Shown one piece after another: positions 18,876 through 27,665 of a DNA stretch of 64,000 nucleotides. The stretch lies in contig DATLUM010000071.1 in assembly GCA_035533095.1 (NCBI GenBank), forward strand, positions 62,001 through 126,000. Direction: 5' to 3'. Source of the stretch: Acidimicrobiales bacterium (GTDB lineage Bacteria; Actinomycetota; Acidimicrobiia; Acidimicrobiales; Palsa-688). The notes beneath the pieces are model-generated. The model did not search any database. It was not told the origin of the DNA and saw only the letters and a list, made by a program, of their open reading frames with translations. The first letter of the stretch is position 1. Each line of letters starts with the position of its first letter. A program made the position numbers and the translations under genes.

Positions 18876-19330
18876 GAGCAGGCCGGGTGATACGGAAGGC
18901 TGACGAGGCCGGATTCGCCGGGGGCCTGGCCGGCCTGCTCTTCGGATTCCTCATCTTCGGGCTGGGGACTCTCCTCGTCGGATACGGCTGGGCGGTGGTG
19001 CAGACGAAGGCCGCCGTGGTCGACGCAGCTCGCCAGGCGGCGCGTAGCTACGTCGAGGCTCCAGACGCTCCCGATGCGTACGACTCGGCCCGTACGGCGG
19101 CCGACGCCTCGTTGAGCGCGAGGGGGCGGGATCCGGGACAAGCCTCGCTGCAGCTTTCCTCGGGGGCGTTCGGCCGGTGCGCGAGGATCACGGTCACCGT
19201 CGGCTACCCGGCGCCCGTCTTGGTCCTCCCCCTGTCGGGGCTGTTCGGAGGATCGACGGTGAAAGCGGAGCACTCGGAGCTGGTCGACCCGTACCGCTCC
19301 GGTCTGCCCGGGAGCGCCCAATGCGCCTGA
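18872..19330 (+). CDS. TadE-like membrane protein
   Basis: A 152-residue protein with a leader ending DEAGFAGGLAG, a long hydrophobic helix LLFGFLIFGLGTLLVGYGWAVV, then an exported domain containing AVVDAARQAARSYVEA, a pattern common to TadE-like proteins, and a short ARITVTVGYPAPV strand. The GTG start at 18872 overlaps the previous stop; GTG 18887 (VIRKADEAG) is possible. It ends 10 bp inside the next gene. Function as a minor pilin is inferred from fold layout and position. Confidence 0.7.
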   Translation: MRAGRVIRKADEAGFAGGLAGLLFGFLIFGLGTLLVGYGWAVVQTKAAVVDAARQAARSYVEAPDAPDAYDSARTAADASLSARGRDPGQASLQLSSGAFGRCARITVTVGYPAPVLVLPLSGLFGGSTVKAEHSELVDPYRSGLPGSAQCA

Positions 19331-19878
19331 AGAGGTCCGCAGAATCGCCGGCACGTACCTTCTCGCAAGCACGTCGCTGGCATCCAGAATCGGGAAGCGT
19401 GCTGGCGCTGGTCCCTGCGGGTCTGCTTGTCCTCGTGTTGCTCGGCGCCCTGGCCGTCGACAGCGCCGTCACTTACCTGGGCCAGCAGCAACTCCACGAC
19501 GCGCTGACAGCAGCGGCGAACGACGCCGCTGGCGCTGCAATCGACAGCAGCATCTTCTATCGCGAGGGGCGGGTGGTGCTCGACGGCTCCGAAGCTCAAA
19601 CGATCGTCTGCGAGAGCATCGATGCTCAGCACTTCTCCCAGCTGCGCGACGTCCATGTGTGGGTGACCGTCGCGGGGCCCGACATCACGGTGCGCGGGAC
19701 CGCCGTCGTCGACGGCGTGTTCGGACGGGCCCTGCCAGGATTCTCGACGCGCACGGTCAGCGCCGGAGTCGATGCCGTCGCCGTCACGGGGGCGACGTCC
19801 GGCGCCGTGCAGGCGCGGCCCGGCGCAGCGTCGGTCCCGGGCGCAGTCGCCACGACCTCGAGCTGCGGCATGCCTTGA
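19321..19878 (+). CDS. TadG-like exported protein
   Basis: A 185-residue protein. The N-terminal segment SGSVLALVPAGLLVLVLLGALAVDSAV with YLGQQQLHDALTAAANDAAGA matches the TadE/TadG N-terminal helix and the following conserved helix. The rest is predicted extracellular and threonine/alanine-rich towards the end. TadG-like proteins are pilus-associated and often much larger; this one lacks a von Willebrand domain. The ATG at 19321 overlaps the previous gene by 10 bp, closing the forward operon. Confidence 0.72.
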   Translation: MRLKRSAESPARTFSQARRWHPESGSVLALVPAGLLVLVLLGALAVDSAVTYLGQQQLHDALTAAANDAAGAAIDSSIFYREGRVVLDGSEAQTIVCESIDAQHFSQLRDVHVWVTVAGPDITVRGTAVVDGVFGRALPGFSTRTVSAGVDAVAVTGATSGAVQARPGAASVPGAVATTSSCGMP

Positions 19879-19881
19879 ACC

Positions 19882-20337
19882 CTACGCGGTCGTCCTCAAG
19901 CCGCCGGCGAGCTGGATGAGTGCATCCCCAGCGGCCGCGATCGCCGATCGCAGCCCGGTCAGTTGCACGTCGTATGAAGGGCTACCTGCGGCGGCAACCG
20001 TCGCCTCGCTGCTGGCGACGACCGAGCCGACGCGCGTGAGCGTGGCGTTCCAGCCGGGACGAAGAGCCTGCGCGGGCGGCGGGCCGAGCGACTTCGCAGA
20101 GGCGAGATCGGCCTGAAGCGCGGCTGCGTCGCGGGCCATCCGAGGCGCGGCGGGTGATCCAGGCGCGGCGTCGCTGCCCAGGGAGGTCAGGTCACCGACG
20201 AGGCGTGTCAGCGCTGGAAGGGCGTGTGAGCTCCATCGGAACTGCGCGTCGTCGTGATGGCGCGGCGCGGATGACCCGCCGGCGAGGAGCGCGACGGCGC
20301 CGAGTACCACCGCTGCGACGGCGAGCTCGACGGCCAC
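19882..20337 (-). CDS. Membrane-anchored protein of unknown function
   Basis: A 151-residue product from GTG 20337: a hydrophobic helix [20 protein letters not shown], then an Ala/Ser/Leu-rich helical domain probably outside the membrane (for example [19 protein letters not shown]). I do not recognise the family. The frame stays open to about 20595 with no ATG, GTG or TTG. The extension reads as a plausible Pro/Arg-rich cytoplasmic tail ([18 protein letters not shown]), so the true start may lie upstream at an unusual codon. It converges on the TadG-like gene with 3 bp between stops. Confidence 0.5.
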   Translation of the reverse strand: MAVELAVAAVVLGAVALLAGGSSAPRHHDDAQFRWSSHALPALTRLVGDLTSLGSDAAPGSPAAPRMARDAAALQADLASAKSLGPPPAQALRPGWNATLTRVGSVVASSEATVAAAGSPSYDVQLTGLRSAIAAAGDALIQLAGGLRTTA

Positions 20338-20636
20338 CGTGCGGATCCTTCGTCGAGTCAGTGGTGCTGCGCCAGGATGACCGACGACCGGTGGCGGCGG
20401 GGGAGGGGCGAAGAACCGGCGGCGCAGGGGGCGAACCCGAGACGGCTGCCGGTCCGCTTGACCGGGGTCGGGGCGCGGCGGGCGGCCCCACTCGCCGGTC
20501 GGGAGCGGCGTGCTCGGGGGCGCATGCCGGCCGGATTCCGGAACGTCGGCGTCGGGAACGGTCGCCAGGTGACCAAGGGTACGCGGGCCGCCTTCGTCTC
20601 ACGGCGATGATGCAGGGTCGGCAACAATGGCGCTCC

Positions 20637-21296
20637 ATGCGCCTCGTCGTCGCAACATGCTCGGTCGACTATGTCGGGCGCCTCTCCGCCCACCTTCCGG
20701 CCGCCCGCCGCCTCCTGATGGTCAAGGCCGACGGTTCGGTGTCGGTGCACTCCGACGGTGGTGCCTACAAGCCCCTCAACTGGATGGTGCCTCCCTGTCG
20801 GTTCACGGTCGAACCGGATCGGTGGGTGGTGACCAATGCAAAGGGCGAGACGTTGACCATCGACATCGAGGAGATCCACTCCGACGAGATGCACGAGCTG
20901 GGCGTCGACCCCGGTCTGGAAAAAGACGGCGTCGAAGCGCACCTCCAGGAGTTGCTGGCGGCCAACCCGGGGACGCTTGCAGGCGGTCTCGAGCTCATCC
21001 GGCGCGAATATCAAACCGACATCGGTCCGGTCGACCTGCTGTGCCGCGACAGCGCGGGGCGGATCGTCGCCGTCGAGATCAAGCGGCGAGGTGACATCGA
21101 CGGCGTCGAGCAACTGGCGCGTTACCTGGAGCGGCTGGACATGGACGGCAGGTTCCGGCCGGTGCGCGGGATCTTCGCGGCCCAGCAGATCAAGCCACAG
21201 GCGCGTGTCCTGGCCTCGGCGCGGGGGATCGAGTGTGTCGAGGTCGACTACGAGCAGTTGAGAGGCGAGGGCAACGGCCGCCTGACCTTGTTCTGA
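20637..21296 (+). CDS. nucS: Mismatch-specific endonuclease NucS (EndoMS)
   Basis: A 219-residue protein close in length to known NucS. It starts [21 protein letters not shown] and continues with [18 protein letters not shown] and YKPLNWM; the C-terminal nuclease domain has [20 protein letters not shown] followed by [20 protein letters not shown], giving the D...E-x-K catalytic motif. NucS replaces MutS/MutL mismatch repair in Actinobacteria and Archaea by cutting both strands at mismatches. The ATG at 20637 is the family start; the frame is open further upstream but without homology. It stands between the pilus operon and the reverse-strand cpaE gene, a position that looks incidental. Confidence 0.95.
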   Translation: MRLVVATCSVDYVGRLSAHLPAARRLLMVKADGSVSVHSDGGAYKPLNWMVPPCRFTVEPDRWVVTNAKGETLTIDIEEIHSDEMHELGVDPGLEKDGVEAHLQELLAANPGTLAGGLELIRREYQTDIGPVDLLCRDSAGRIVAVEIKRRGDIDGVEQLARYLERLDMDGRFRPVRGIFAAQQIKPQARVLASARGIECVEVDYEQLRGEGNGRLTLF

Positions 21297-21303
21297 ATCT
21301 CAG

Positions 21304-22623
21304 TCATGCGTTGCCGGTTTCGAACTCCGACGCCTCGGGCCAGTGCCCGAGAGACCCCGGCGCGATGCGAGCCGGGACGGGCTCCGCAGGCGCCGTGTCG
21401 GCTAGCCGTTCGCAAAGTGCCGACACGGCGCGATGGAGTGGGTCGACCAGAGCCGATGGCATCGCCGTGCTGTCACGCAGGCACTCTTCGAGCTTGCGCT
21501 CGGGCAGTGGCATTAGGTTCGCGAGTGACAAGTTCTCTGCCGTGCTCCCGACATCGGTCAGCGACGCGAAGGCACGCGACATCTCGGCCCTGGCCCGCGG
21601 GCTTCTCGGAGCCCGGTTGATCACGGGCAGTATCCGCTCCGTCCGCACGCCGGCAGCGATGAGACTTCTCGCCAGGCGCGCGAGCGAATGCACGCCCTTC
21701 ATCCCCGGGGCCCCTACCGCGACTACCACCGTGCTGTGCAGCGCGGCGGACCTGGCCAGGTGGTTTCTCTCCTCGACGTCGGCGGAACCTCCTTCGGTCT
21801 CTCCCTCGAAGTCGCCCTCGACGTCGCAAACGACCGCCTGAAACGACCTTCGCAATCCCCGGATTGCCGCGTCCACCGCGCGCGGGCGCAGCGCGGACCA
21901 TGCTTCGGGGCGCCGCAGTCCGAGCAGCAGCTGGTACCCGCGCCGTGGGACCTCGAAGGTCATCCCTCTCACCTCCGAGGGCTCGATCTCGCTGAGGCGG
22001 CAGGCCTCCACCAGTTCCTGGATGCCGGGGCCCAGGTCGGTCGCGTTGTGGAGCATCGCCTGGTCGGCGTGCCGGGCCAGGTCCGCCAGCAGGACCCGTC
22101 TCGCGTTTCTCGCATCGGAAGCCATGCCCTGAGCCAGCGCCATGGCGGCGGTGGATGCCCCCGTGCCTCCGGGACCGCAGACCGTCACCATCTCCGCCAA
22201 CCACAGCGGGGAGGGGGCGTCCGTCAACGCCGGCGGCAACCGGTCGCCGGCGCCGACCGCCCGGCAGTGCGCAGCCAGCGTGTCGAGCAGCTGGTCGCGG
22301 TCGAAGTCCGCGGGAAGCTCCGCTGCGGCTCCGAGGTCCGCCGCCGAAGGGCCTCCGCGCCTGGTGTCGCGGACGACGATGACCGGTGTCCCGGCCGCGC
22401 CGGCGGCGTGCACGAGGTCACGGTCGAGCGACGGGAGCGTGGCATCCACCACCAGGGCGGAATGAAGCCTGCCCGAGCCAAGCCGGGCGCGGACTTCCTC
22501 CGCCGAGACGCACTTGACGAACTCCGCTGCCAGAGCCGCCGAGTTGGACCATTGCGATACGGCGTCGAACCACTGCGAGCGCACCGGCGCCAGGCCGAGC
22601 ACCACGTAGCGGTCGCTGCTCAC
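21304..22623 (-). CDS. TadZ/CpaE-like atypical MinD-family ATPase
   Basis: A 439-residue protein. The N-terminal half is receiver-like without clear phosphorylation residues (VVDATLPSLDRDLVHAAGAA). The second half is a ParA/MinD-type domain starting MVTVCGPGGTGASTAAMALA: the P-loop lacks the usual lysine of GKT/S. VLLADLARHADQAMLHN and FQAVVCDVEGDFEGE follow as the A'/B regions. TadZ proteins localise Tad pili to the pole and often have degenerate P-loops. The GTG start at 22623 follows the CpaB-like stop by 7 bp on the same strand; the open frame beyond overlaps that gene. It probably works with the forward pilus operon. Confidence 0.82.
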   Translation of the reverse strand: MSSDRYVVLGLAPVRSQWFDAVSQWSNSAALAAEFVKCVSAEEVRARLGSGRLHSALVVDATLPSLDRDLVHAAGAAGTPVIVVRDTRRGGPSAADLGAAAELPADFDRDQLLDTLAAHCRAVGAGDRLPPALTDAPSPLWLAEMVTVCGPGGTGASTAAMALAQGMASDARNARRVLLADLARHADQAMLHNATDLGPGIQELVEACRLSEIEPSEVRGMTFEVPRRGYQLLLGLRRPEAWSALRPRAVDAAIRGLRRSFQAVVCDVEGDFEGETEGGSADVEERNHLARSAALHSTVVVAVGAPGMKGVHSLARLARSLIAAGVRTERILPVINRAPRSPRARAEMSRAFASLTDVGSTAENLSLANLMPLPERKLEECLRDSTAMPSALVDPLHRAVSALCERLADTAPAEPVPARIAPGSLGHWPEASEFETGNA

Positions 22624-22630
22624 GGGCCGG

Positions 22631-23401
22631 TCACTGACCGGTGCCGCCCGAGCCGGCGCTGCCCGAGCTGGCACTGCCCGAACCGGGGCCGACGCCGTCC
22701 GTTGGTGACGCCGCCACGATCGTCAACGCCCCCGCGTGCGCGGCGGCCACGACCGACTCCACCTCGTCGAGAGAACTGACTCCGAGCGTGACCGTCGCCG
22801 AGGCAGGGCCGGAGAGCGGGTTGGAGCCCGGCTTGGACAGAGCGAGCAGGATGGCGCCGCGCAGCACCAGGGTCACCGCGGTGGACGAATCCGAGCCGGT
22901 CGTCTGGAGCACGTCGACGGGCTCACCGGCGTAGAGCCCCGTCAGCGTCGCCGGGTCGGCGGCCACGGTGACGGGTCTGAGGGCGGGGGCCTGGCCCGCC
23001 GGGACGAGCATGGACGCCTGCAGCAGCTCGCCCCGGACAACCGGCACGGCCAGGGTGCGTCCGCTCAGCGATGCGGCGGATCCGTACATCTCGGCGCTCG
23101 CCGCCCGGGGTACCCGGACGACGACCGTCGTGAGGTCGCCCGGCTCGACCAGCGCGCCCGCCTGCAGGGAGTGGACCGCGACCACGAACCTGCCGGTGTC
23201 GCCCTGGTTGGTGCCTGTCAGGGCGGCGGCCGCAACGGCCACCGCTGCCGCGGCCACCAGCAGGCCTCCTACCACGGCTCGCCCGGTGGGCAGCGCCCGC
23301 CGCCTTCCCGCCAGCCGGCGACCGCCCTGAACGGACATTTCGGTCTCGGAGACGCCGTTGCGAGCGTGCTGCGCCCTCCCCGGCGCTTCCCCCAGCCTCA
23401 C
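22631..23401 (-). CDS. CpaB/RcpC-like SAF-domain pilus protein
   Basis: A 256-residue protein with one membrane helix (AVVGGLLVAAAAVAVAAAAL) and an extracytoplasmic SAF domain: FVVAVHSLQAGALVEPGDLT, then GRTLAVPVVRGELLQASML and LYAGEPVDVL. This is the CpaB/RcpC layout. In Tad systems CpaB sits outside the membrane, and SAF domains may bind the wall or pilus. The tail is Gly/Ser-rich. The GTG at 23401 is used; ATG 23338 is an alternative that keeps the helix. It is the first gene of a two-gene unit with the CpaE-like ATPase. Confidence 0.82.
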   Translation of the reverse strand: MRLGEAPGRAQHARNGVSETEMSVQGGRRLAGRRRALPTGRAVVGGLLVAAAAVAVAAAALTGTNQGDTGRFVVAVHSLQAGALVEPGDLTTVVVRVPRAASAEMYGSAASLSGRTLAVPVVRGELLQASMLVPAGQAPALRPVTVAADPATLTGLYAGEPVDVLQTTGSDSSTAVTLVLRGAILLALSKPGSNPLSGPASATVTLGVSSLDEVESVVAAAHAGALTIVAASPTDGVGPGSGSASSGSAGSGGTGQ

Positions 23402-23458
23402 ACATGAAATCTAACGAGAACCCACTTGCTTGTCTATAGGTCCGATATGATGCTTTCC

Positions 23459-23716
23459 ATGAGCGAGGCGATCCGCTGGATGGGCACACGAGAGGCCTGC
23501 GACAAGTTGGGGGTGACCCTGCGCACGCTTTACAGGTTCATCGACGAGGGCCAGCTCCCCGCCTACAAGATGGGCAGGGTCATCCGGGTACAGGAGGCGG
23601 ACGTCGAGGACTTCATCACCCGCATGCGGATCGAGCCGGGCACCCTCGACCACCTCTACCCCGAGCCCAAGCCCCGCGACCGCCCCCGTGACCAGGAGAG
23701 CGACACGGCGCGCTGA
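23459..23716 (+). CDS. BldC-like helix-turn-helix protein
   Basis: An 85-residue protein with a MerR/excisionase-type HTH: EAIRWMGTREACDKLGVTLR, TLYRFIDEGQLPAYKMGRVI, then VQEADVEDFI. This is the pattern of BldC-like developmental regulators in Actinobacteria, small proteins that bind DNA cooperatively. TATGAT at 23446-23451 is a good -10 box whose expected start site (about 23458) coincides with the ATG at 23459, so the mRNA is probably leaderless. In-frame ATGs at 23447 and 23450 would overlap that box. It is divergent from the CpaB-like gene. Confidence 0.8.
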   Translation: MSEAIRWMGTREACDKLGVTLRTLYRFIDEGQLPAYKMGRVIRVQEADVEDFITRMRIEPGTLDHLYPEPKPRDRPRDQESDTAR

Positions 23717-23745
23717 CCCGCTCTGCCGGCCTCGCAGGAGGAGGC

Positions 23746-24357
23746 TCAGCGCAGCTCGCAGTACTCCACGTTCTCCAGCGCCACGAGGGTCGACCGCTCA
23801 GAACCGTCGCGTTCCCTGACGGTCAGGACGTCCTCACCCACCCCCACGAGGTCCCCGCTGATGTGGTGGCCGCCGGCGACCGCCAAGGTCACCGGTGCGC
23901 GGTCCTCGGCGAGGAGGGCCATCGCGGCCGCCATGGACAGCCGCAGGGAAGGGAACCGGCTGCCGGCCGGTGCCCGTGAGCGCGCCGGCGGGTCGGGCCA
24001 GACAGCGCTCACCCGGTCGAGCCGGGCGAGGAGCGGGCGGCGGCCCGCTCGTATCAGCACGCAGAAGTCGGCTCCGACCGCCTCGAGCGTGCCGGTCAGT
24101 CGCCTCCCCCCGATCGACATCGAGATACGCGACCCGGCCTCCGCGAGGTCGACCAGGGAGCCCGCCCACGTGGCGCCCGAGGCAGCCTGCTCGCGAAGGG
24201 TTCGCTCATGGATCCTCCCGCGCGCCGCTCGGCTCGCACGCTCTCCGGCTGACCAGCGGGCGAACTGCGCGACGAGATCGTCCCCGACAGGACCGCCCGC
24301 GATCAGACCGTCGTCGTCGGGCGGCCGATCACTCTCGACGGATCCGTCACCCTCCAC
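23746..24357 (-). CDS. Conserved hypothetical protein
   Basis: A 203-residue soluble protein I cannot assign. An acidic N-terminus (about 1-35) precedes a helical, Arg/Ala-rich stretch (RASRAARGRIHERTLREQAA). Two small beta-rich units follow: GRRLTGTLEAVGADFCVL and GHHISGDLVGVGEDVLTVRE. The paired '..G.l..vG.D.l.v' strands look like Sm/SH3-like folds. The GTG start at 24357 is 26 bp from the divergent HIT gene; the frame continues to 24447 inside that gene and is ignored. No signal peptide or membrane helix is seen. Confidence 0.6.
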   Translation of the reverse strand: MEGDGSVESDRPPDDDGLIAGGPVGDDLVAQFARWSAGERASRAARGRIHERTLREQAASGATWAGSLVDLAEAGSRISMSIGGRRLTGTLEAVGADFCVLIRAGRRPLLARLDRVSAVWPDPPARSRAPAGSRFPSLRLSMAAAMALLAEDRAPVTLAVAGGHHISGDLVGVGEDVLTVRERDGSERSTLVALENVEYCELR

Positions 24358-24382
24358 AGCGCGCGACGGTAGCGTCGCGTTG

Positions 24383-24727
24383 ATGGCTGACTGCCTGTTC
24401 TGCAAGATCCTGGTCGGCGAGGTGCCCTCCAAGGAGGTGTTGTCCACCGAGCGGACCTACGTCTTCTACGACATCAACCCCGCGGCGCCGGTGCACGTCC
24501 TCGTGATCCCGCGCCAGCACATCCCCAACGCGGCGGAGATCGGCCCCGAGCACGGGGACATCCTCGCCGAGATGATGACCACTGCTCGTGGCGTGGCCGA
24601 GCAACTCGGGATCGCGACGACCGGCTACCGGTTGGTGTTCAACGTCGGCGACCATGCGCTCAACAGCGTTCCCCACCTGCACATGCATGTGCTGGGAGGC
24701 CATCAAATGGGGTGGCCGCCCGGTTGA
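24383..24727 (+). CDS. HIT family hydrolase (HinT-like)
   Basis: A 114-residue histidine-triad protein. CLFCKILVGEVPSKEV at the start gives the paired cysteines of the HinT zinc site; FYDINPAAPVHVLVIPRQHI and the C-terminal triad HLHMHVLGG complete the family pattern. HinT-like enzymes hydrolyse purine nucleoside phosphoramidates. Length is normal. The ATG at 24383 is the clear start. It heads the phoH-ybeY-corC-era gene order typical of Actinobacteria; phoH starts 28 bp after its stop. Confidence 0.95.
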   Translation: MADCLFCKILVGEVPSKEVLSTERTYVFYDINPAAPVHVLVIPRQHIPNAAEIGPEHGDILAEMMTTARGVAEQLGIATTGYRLVFNVGDHALNSVPHLHMHVLGGHQMGWPPG

Positions 24728-24755
24728 GACGGTACCCTGGGTCTCGAGCACGCCC

Positions 24756-25706
24756 GTGTCCACGACCGTAACCGTCACAGTCCCCAACCATTTGATGCCC
24801 CGCCTCGTTGGCCCGCTCAACGAGAACCTGCGGCTGGTGGAGGATGCCTTCGAGGGGACGTCGATCCACGCCAGGGGCAACGAGTTCACCATCGACGGCG
24901 AAGACGCCGCGCTCGCCGCGCGCCTCGTCGACGAGCTGCGCCTGCTCCTGGAGCAGGGCCACAGCGTCGATCCGCAGGTGGTGCACCGCACGATCGACAT
25001 GGTGCGTGCGGACGAACGACCCTCGGAGGTGCTGACCGCGGAGGTGCTGCGGTCGGCGCGGGGCCGCTCGGTACGCCCCAAGACCAGCGGGCAGAAGCGC
25101 TACACGGACGCCATCCGCGACAGCATCGTCACCTTCGGCATAGGCCCTGCGGGTACCGGCAAGAGCTACCTGGCCGTTGCCCTTGCCGTGCAGGCGCTCC
25201 AGGAGAAGAAGGCCGACCGCATCATCCTCACCCGCCCGGCGGTCGAGGCCGGCGAGCGCCTCGGGTTCCTGCCGGGCGACCTGATGGCCAAGGTCGACCC
25301 GTACCTGAGGCCGCTCTACGATGCGCTCTACGACATGATGGGCACGGAAGCCGCGCGGAGGCTTCTCGAAGCCGGAACCGTCGAAGTCGCGCCTCTTGCG
25401 TACATGCGCGGCCGCACGCTCAACAACAGCTTCATCATCCTCGACGAGGCGCAGAACACGACGCCGGAGCAGATGAAGATGTTCCTCACGCGCATCGGGT
25501 TCGGGTCGAAGGTCGTCGTCACCGGCGACGATACGCAGATCGACCTGCCTGGAGGTCGTTCGGGCCTCATCGGTCTGGAGGTCGTGCTGTCGGGTATTGA
25601 CGGCCTCTCGTGGGTGAAGCTCGGCCGGCGCGACGTCGTCCGGCACAAGATCGTCGCCGACATCGTCCACGCGTACGAGGCCGCCGACGCGATACGGGGC
25701 GTCTGA
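24756..25706 (+). CDS. phoH: PhoH family ATPase
   Basis: A 316-residue PhoH-like protein. The N-terminal domain has [20 protein letters not shown] and ARGNEFTI; the ATPase follows with [19 protein letters not shown] (Walker A GPAGTGKS), [39 protein letters not shown] (Walker B) and [12 protein letters not shown]. PhoH proteins are thought to act in RNA metabolism, often beside the rRNA-processing factor YbeY, as here. The start is uncertain: GTG 24756 keeps the first strand, ATG 24795 does not. The frame is open into the HIT gene. ybeY starts 13 bp downstream. Confidence 0.93.
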   Translation: MSTTVTVTVPNHLMPRLVGPLNENLRLVEDAFEGTSIHARGNEFTIDGEDAALAARLVDELRLLLEQGHSVDPQVVHRTIDMVRADERPSEVLTAEVLRSARGRSVRPKTSGQKRYTDAIRDSIVTFGIGPAGTGKSYLAVALAVQALQEKKADRIILTRPAVEAGERLGFLPGDLMAKVDPYLRPLYDALYDMMGTEAARRLLEAGTVEVAPLAYMRGRTLNNSFIILDEAQNTTPEQMKMFLTRIGFGSKVVVTGDDTQIDLPGGRSGLIGLEVVLSGIDGLSWVKLGRRDVVRHKIVADIVHAYEAADAIRGV

Positions 25707-25719
25707 TGGGGACCTCTCG

Positions 25720-26262
25720 ATGCCGGTAGTGGTATTCGCTGCTGACGAGCAGTCGTCGCACCCGGTGGACACTCTGCGGTGGATCCGCCTTGCCGAGAAG
25801 GTCCTCGCTGACGAGGGGGTGAGGGGGGAGGCCGAGGTGTCGTTGTTGTTCGTGGACGAGGAGGCGATCTCGGATCTGAACTCGCGGTTCCTCGGCAAGG
25901 AAGGGCCGACGGACGTTCTCGCGTTCCCGATCGACGACGAGCCGGTGGAGAGCGGCCGTTCACCTGACTCCGGCGGCACCGGTCCCGGGTTCGCCTCCGA
26001 GCCCGACGAGGCGCCGATGCTGCTCGGTGACGTGGTGATCTGCCCGGCGGTGGCGGAGCGCAACGCGCCCGAGCACGCGGGGACGTACGACGACGAGCTG
26101 GCGTTGCTGGTCGTGCACGGCCTGCTGCACATCATCGGGATGGACCACGAGGACCCCGAAGAGGCGGAGGTCATGGAAGCGCGCGAGCGCGAGTTGCTCG
26201 ACCGACACCACAAGCCGCCGCCGCCGCCCCCGTCCGCGGCTCACGAGGACCCCCCGAGTTGA
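25720..26262 (+). CDS. ybeY: Endoribonuclease YbeY
   Basis: A 180-residue metalloprotein of the YbeY family (16S rRNA maturation and ribosome quality control). The zinc-binding motif HGLLHIIGMDHEDPEEAE has the three histidines of HGxLHxxGxDH; FLGKEGPTDVLAFP and LLGDVVICP are the other family blocks. Between these two blocks lies an acidic Gly/Ser-rich insertion of about 25 residues. The C-terminus ends in a poly-proline run. It overlaps the next gene by 4 bp (TTGA). Confidence 0.94.
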   Translation: MPVVVFAADEQSSHPVDTLRWIRLAEKVLADEGVRGEAEVSLLFVDEEAISDLNSRFLGKEGPTDVLAFPIDDEPVESGRSPDSGGTGPGFASEPDEAPMLLGDVVICPAVAERNAPEHAGTYDDELALLVVHGLLHIIGMDHEDPEEAEVMEARERELLDRHHKPPPPPPSAAHEDPPS

Positions 26263-27665
26263 CGAAGCACCACTTCGGCACGGAGGACACGGTCCTGCTC
26301 GCCGTGGTCGCCGTGCTGATCATCCTCACGGGTTTTCTCGCCATGGCCGAGACGGCGCTCACCCGCACGTCCAAGGTCAAGGCGATGACTCTCGCCGAGG
26401 AAAAGCGCCGGGCTGCGGGGACCCTGCTGGGGCTCGTCCAGCGAATAGACCGGGTACTGCCGGTGATCCTCTTCACGCTCGAGCTGTGCACCCTCGTGGC
26501 CGCAACGATGGTGGGCGTAGTGGCGGCTCACGCGTTCGGCGGGTTGGGAGTTCTCGTGGCGACCGCGTTCGAGGTGGTCGTGATCTTCATCGTCGCCGAG
26601 CTTGCGCCCAAGACATGGGCCGTCCAGCATGCCGATCGGGCAGCGCTTTCGACTGCGCCGTTCGTAAGAGTCCTGGTCGCGTTTCCGCCCTTGCGATGGC
26701 TCACACGCGCGCTGATCGGAATAACCAACACCGTGTTGCCCGGCAAGGGGATACGGGCCGGTCCCTACATGTCGGACGAGATGCTTCGAGCCATGGCCGA
26801 CGAAGCAGCAGAGGAGGAGGTGATCGAGCACGAGGAGCGCACGCTCATCCACTCGATCATTGACTTCGGCGACACCGTCGTACGCGACGTCATGGTCCCG
26901 CGGCCGGACATGGTCGCGGTCGAGTCGTATGCGCGCATCACCGACGTGATCGACGTGGTGATCCCCGCTGGATTCAGCCGTATACCGGTGTACGCGCAGG
27001 GCATAGACGACATCGTCGGGATCGTCTACGTCAAGGATCTGATGCGTGCGGAGCGGGAGGGCCAGGGCCAGTCCGAGGTGTCCACGGTCATGCGCGAGGC
27101 GCAGTTCACACCCGAGAGCAAGCGGGTGTCGGAGCTCATGCGCGAGATGCAGGCGGGGAAGTTTCACATGGCGATCGTGGTCGACGAGTTCGGCGGCACG
27201 GCGGGCCTCGTGACCCTCGAGGATCTCATCGAGGAGCTTGTGGGAGAGATAACCGACGAGTACGACGTCGAGGAGGTTCCGCCGGAGCGGTTCGAAGACG
27301 GAACGCTCGTTGTCAACGCGCGGATGCCCGTCCAGGAGGTGAACGAGCTGCTGGAACCCTCTGAGCTCCCGGAGGGCGAGGATTGGGACACGGTGGGCGG
27401 ACTGCTCTACAGCCTGCTGGGTCACGTCCCGACGGAGGGCGAGGCAGCCGAGGTCGACGGGTTCCGTCTCGCGGCGGAGCGGGTGCAGGGTAGGCGCATC
27501 GGTCGTGTCCGCATCTCGGCGGTCACACGGGGAGAGTCGAGAGCGGGCACCTACCGTGACCATGACGGTGTGGGGGATGCCGGAGTGAAAGGACCCGACA
27601 CCAGCACGGCCGGTGACGATGGTGTGCCAGACAGGGCCCACACCACCGGCCGCGGCGAACGGTGA
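26259..27665 (+). CDS. CorC/HlyC-type CBS-domain membrane protein (CNNM-like)
   Basis: A 468-residue protein: an N-terminal DUF21 membrane domain (VVAVLIILTGFLAMAETALT, then three more hydrophobic segments to about residue 150), paired CBS domains (VRDVMVPRPDMVAV and VSELMREMQAGKFHMAIVVD, EFGGTAGLVTLEDLIEELVG) and a C-terminal CorC_HlyC transporter-associated domain. Such proteins are linked to magnesium/cobalt export. The TTG start at 26259 overlaps the ybeY stop. The last about 30 residues are a polar extension that reaches into the era start (GTGA overlap), so all three genes are coupled. Confidence 0.92.
   Translation: MTKHHFGTEDTVLLAVVAVLIILTGFLAMAETALTRTSKVKAMTLAEEKRRAAGTLLGLVQRIDRVLPVILFTLELCTLVAATMVGVVAAHAFGGLGVLVATAFEVVVIFIVAELAPKTWAVQHADRAALSTAPFVRVLVAFPPLRWLTRALIGITNTVLPGKGIRAGPYMSDEMLRAMADEAAEEEVIEHEERTLIHSIIDFGDTVVRDVMVPRPDMVAVESYARITDVIDVVIPAGFSRIPVYAQGIDDIVGIVYVKDLMRAEREGQGQSEVSTVMREAQFTPESKRVSELMREMQAGKFHMAIVVDEFGGTAGLVTLEDLIEELVGEITDEYDVEEVPPERFEDGTLVVNARMPVQEVNELLEPSELPEGEDWDTVGGLLYSLLGHVPTEGEAAEVDGFRLAAERVQGRRIGRVRISAVTRGESRAGTYRDHDGVGDAGVKGPDTSTAGDDGVPDRAHTTGRGER

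Noticed and set aside
20192-20638. Reverse-strand arginine-rich frame beside nucS
   Set aside because: It overlaps the better membrane-protein frame and its composition is typical of a GC-rich shadow.
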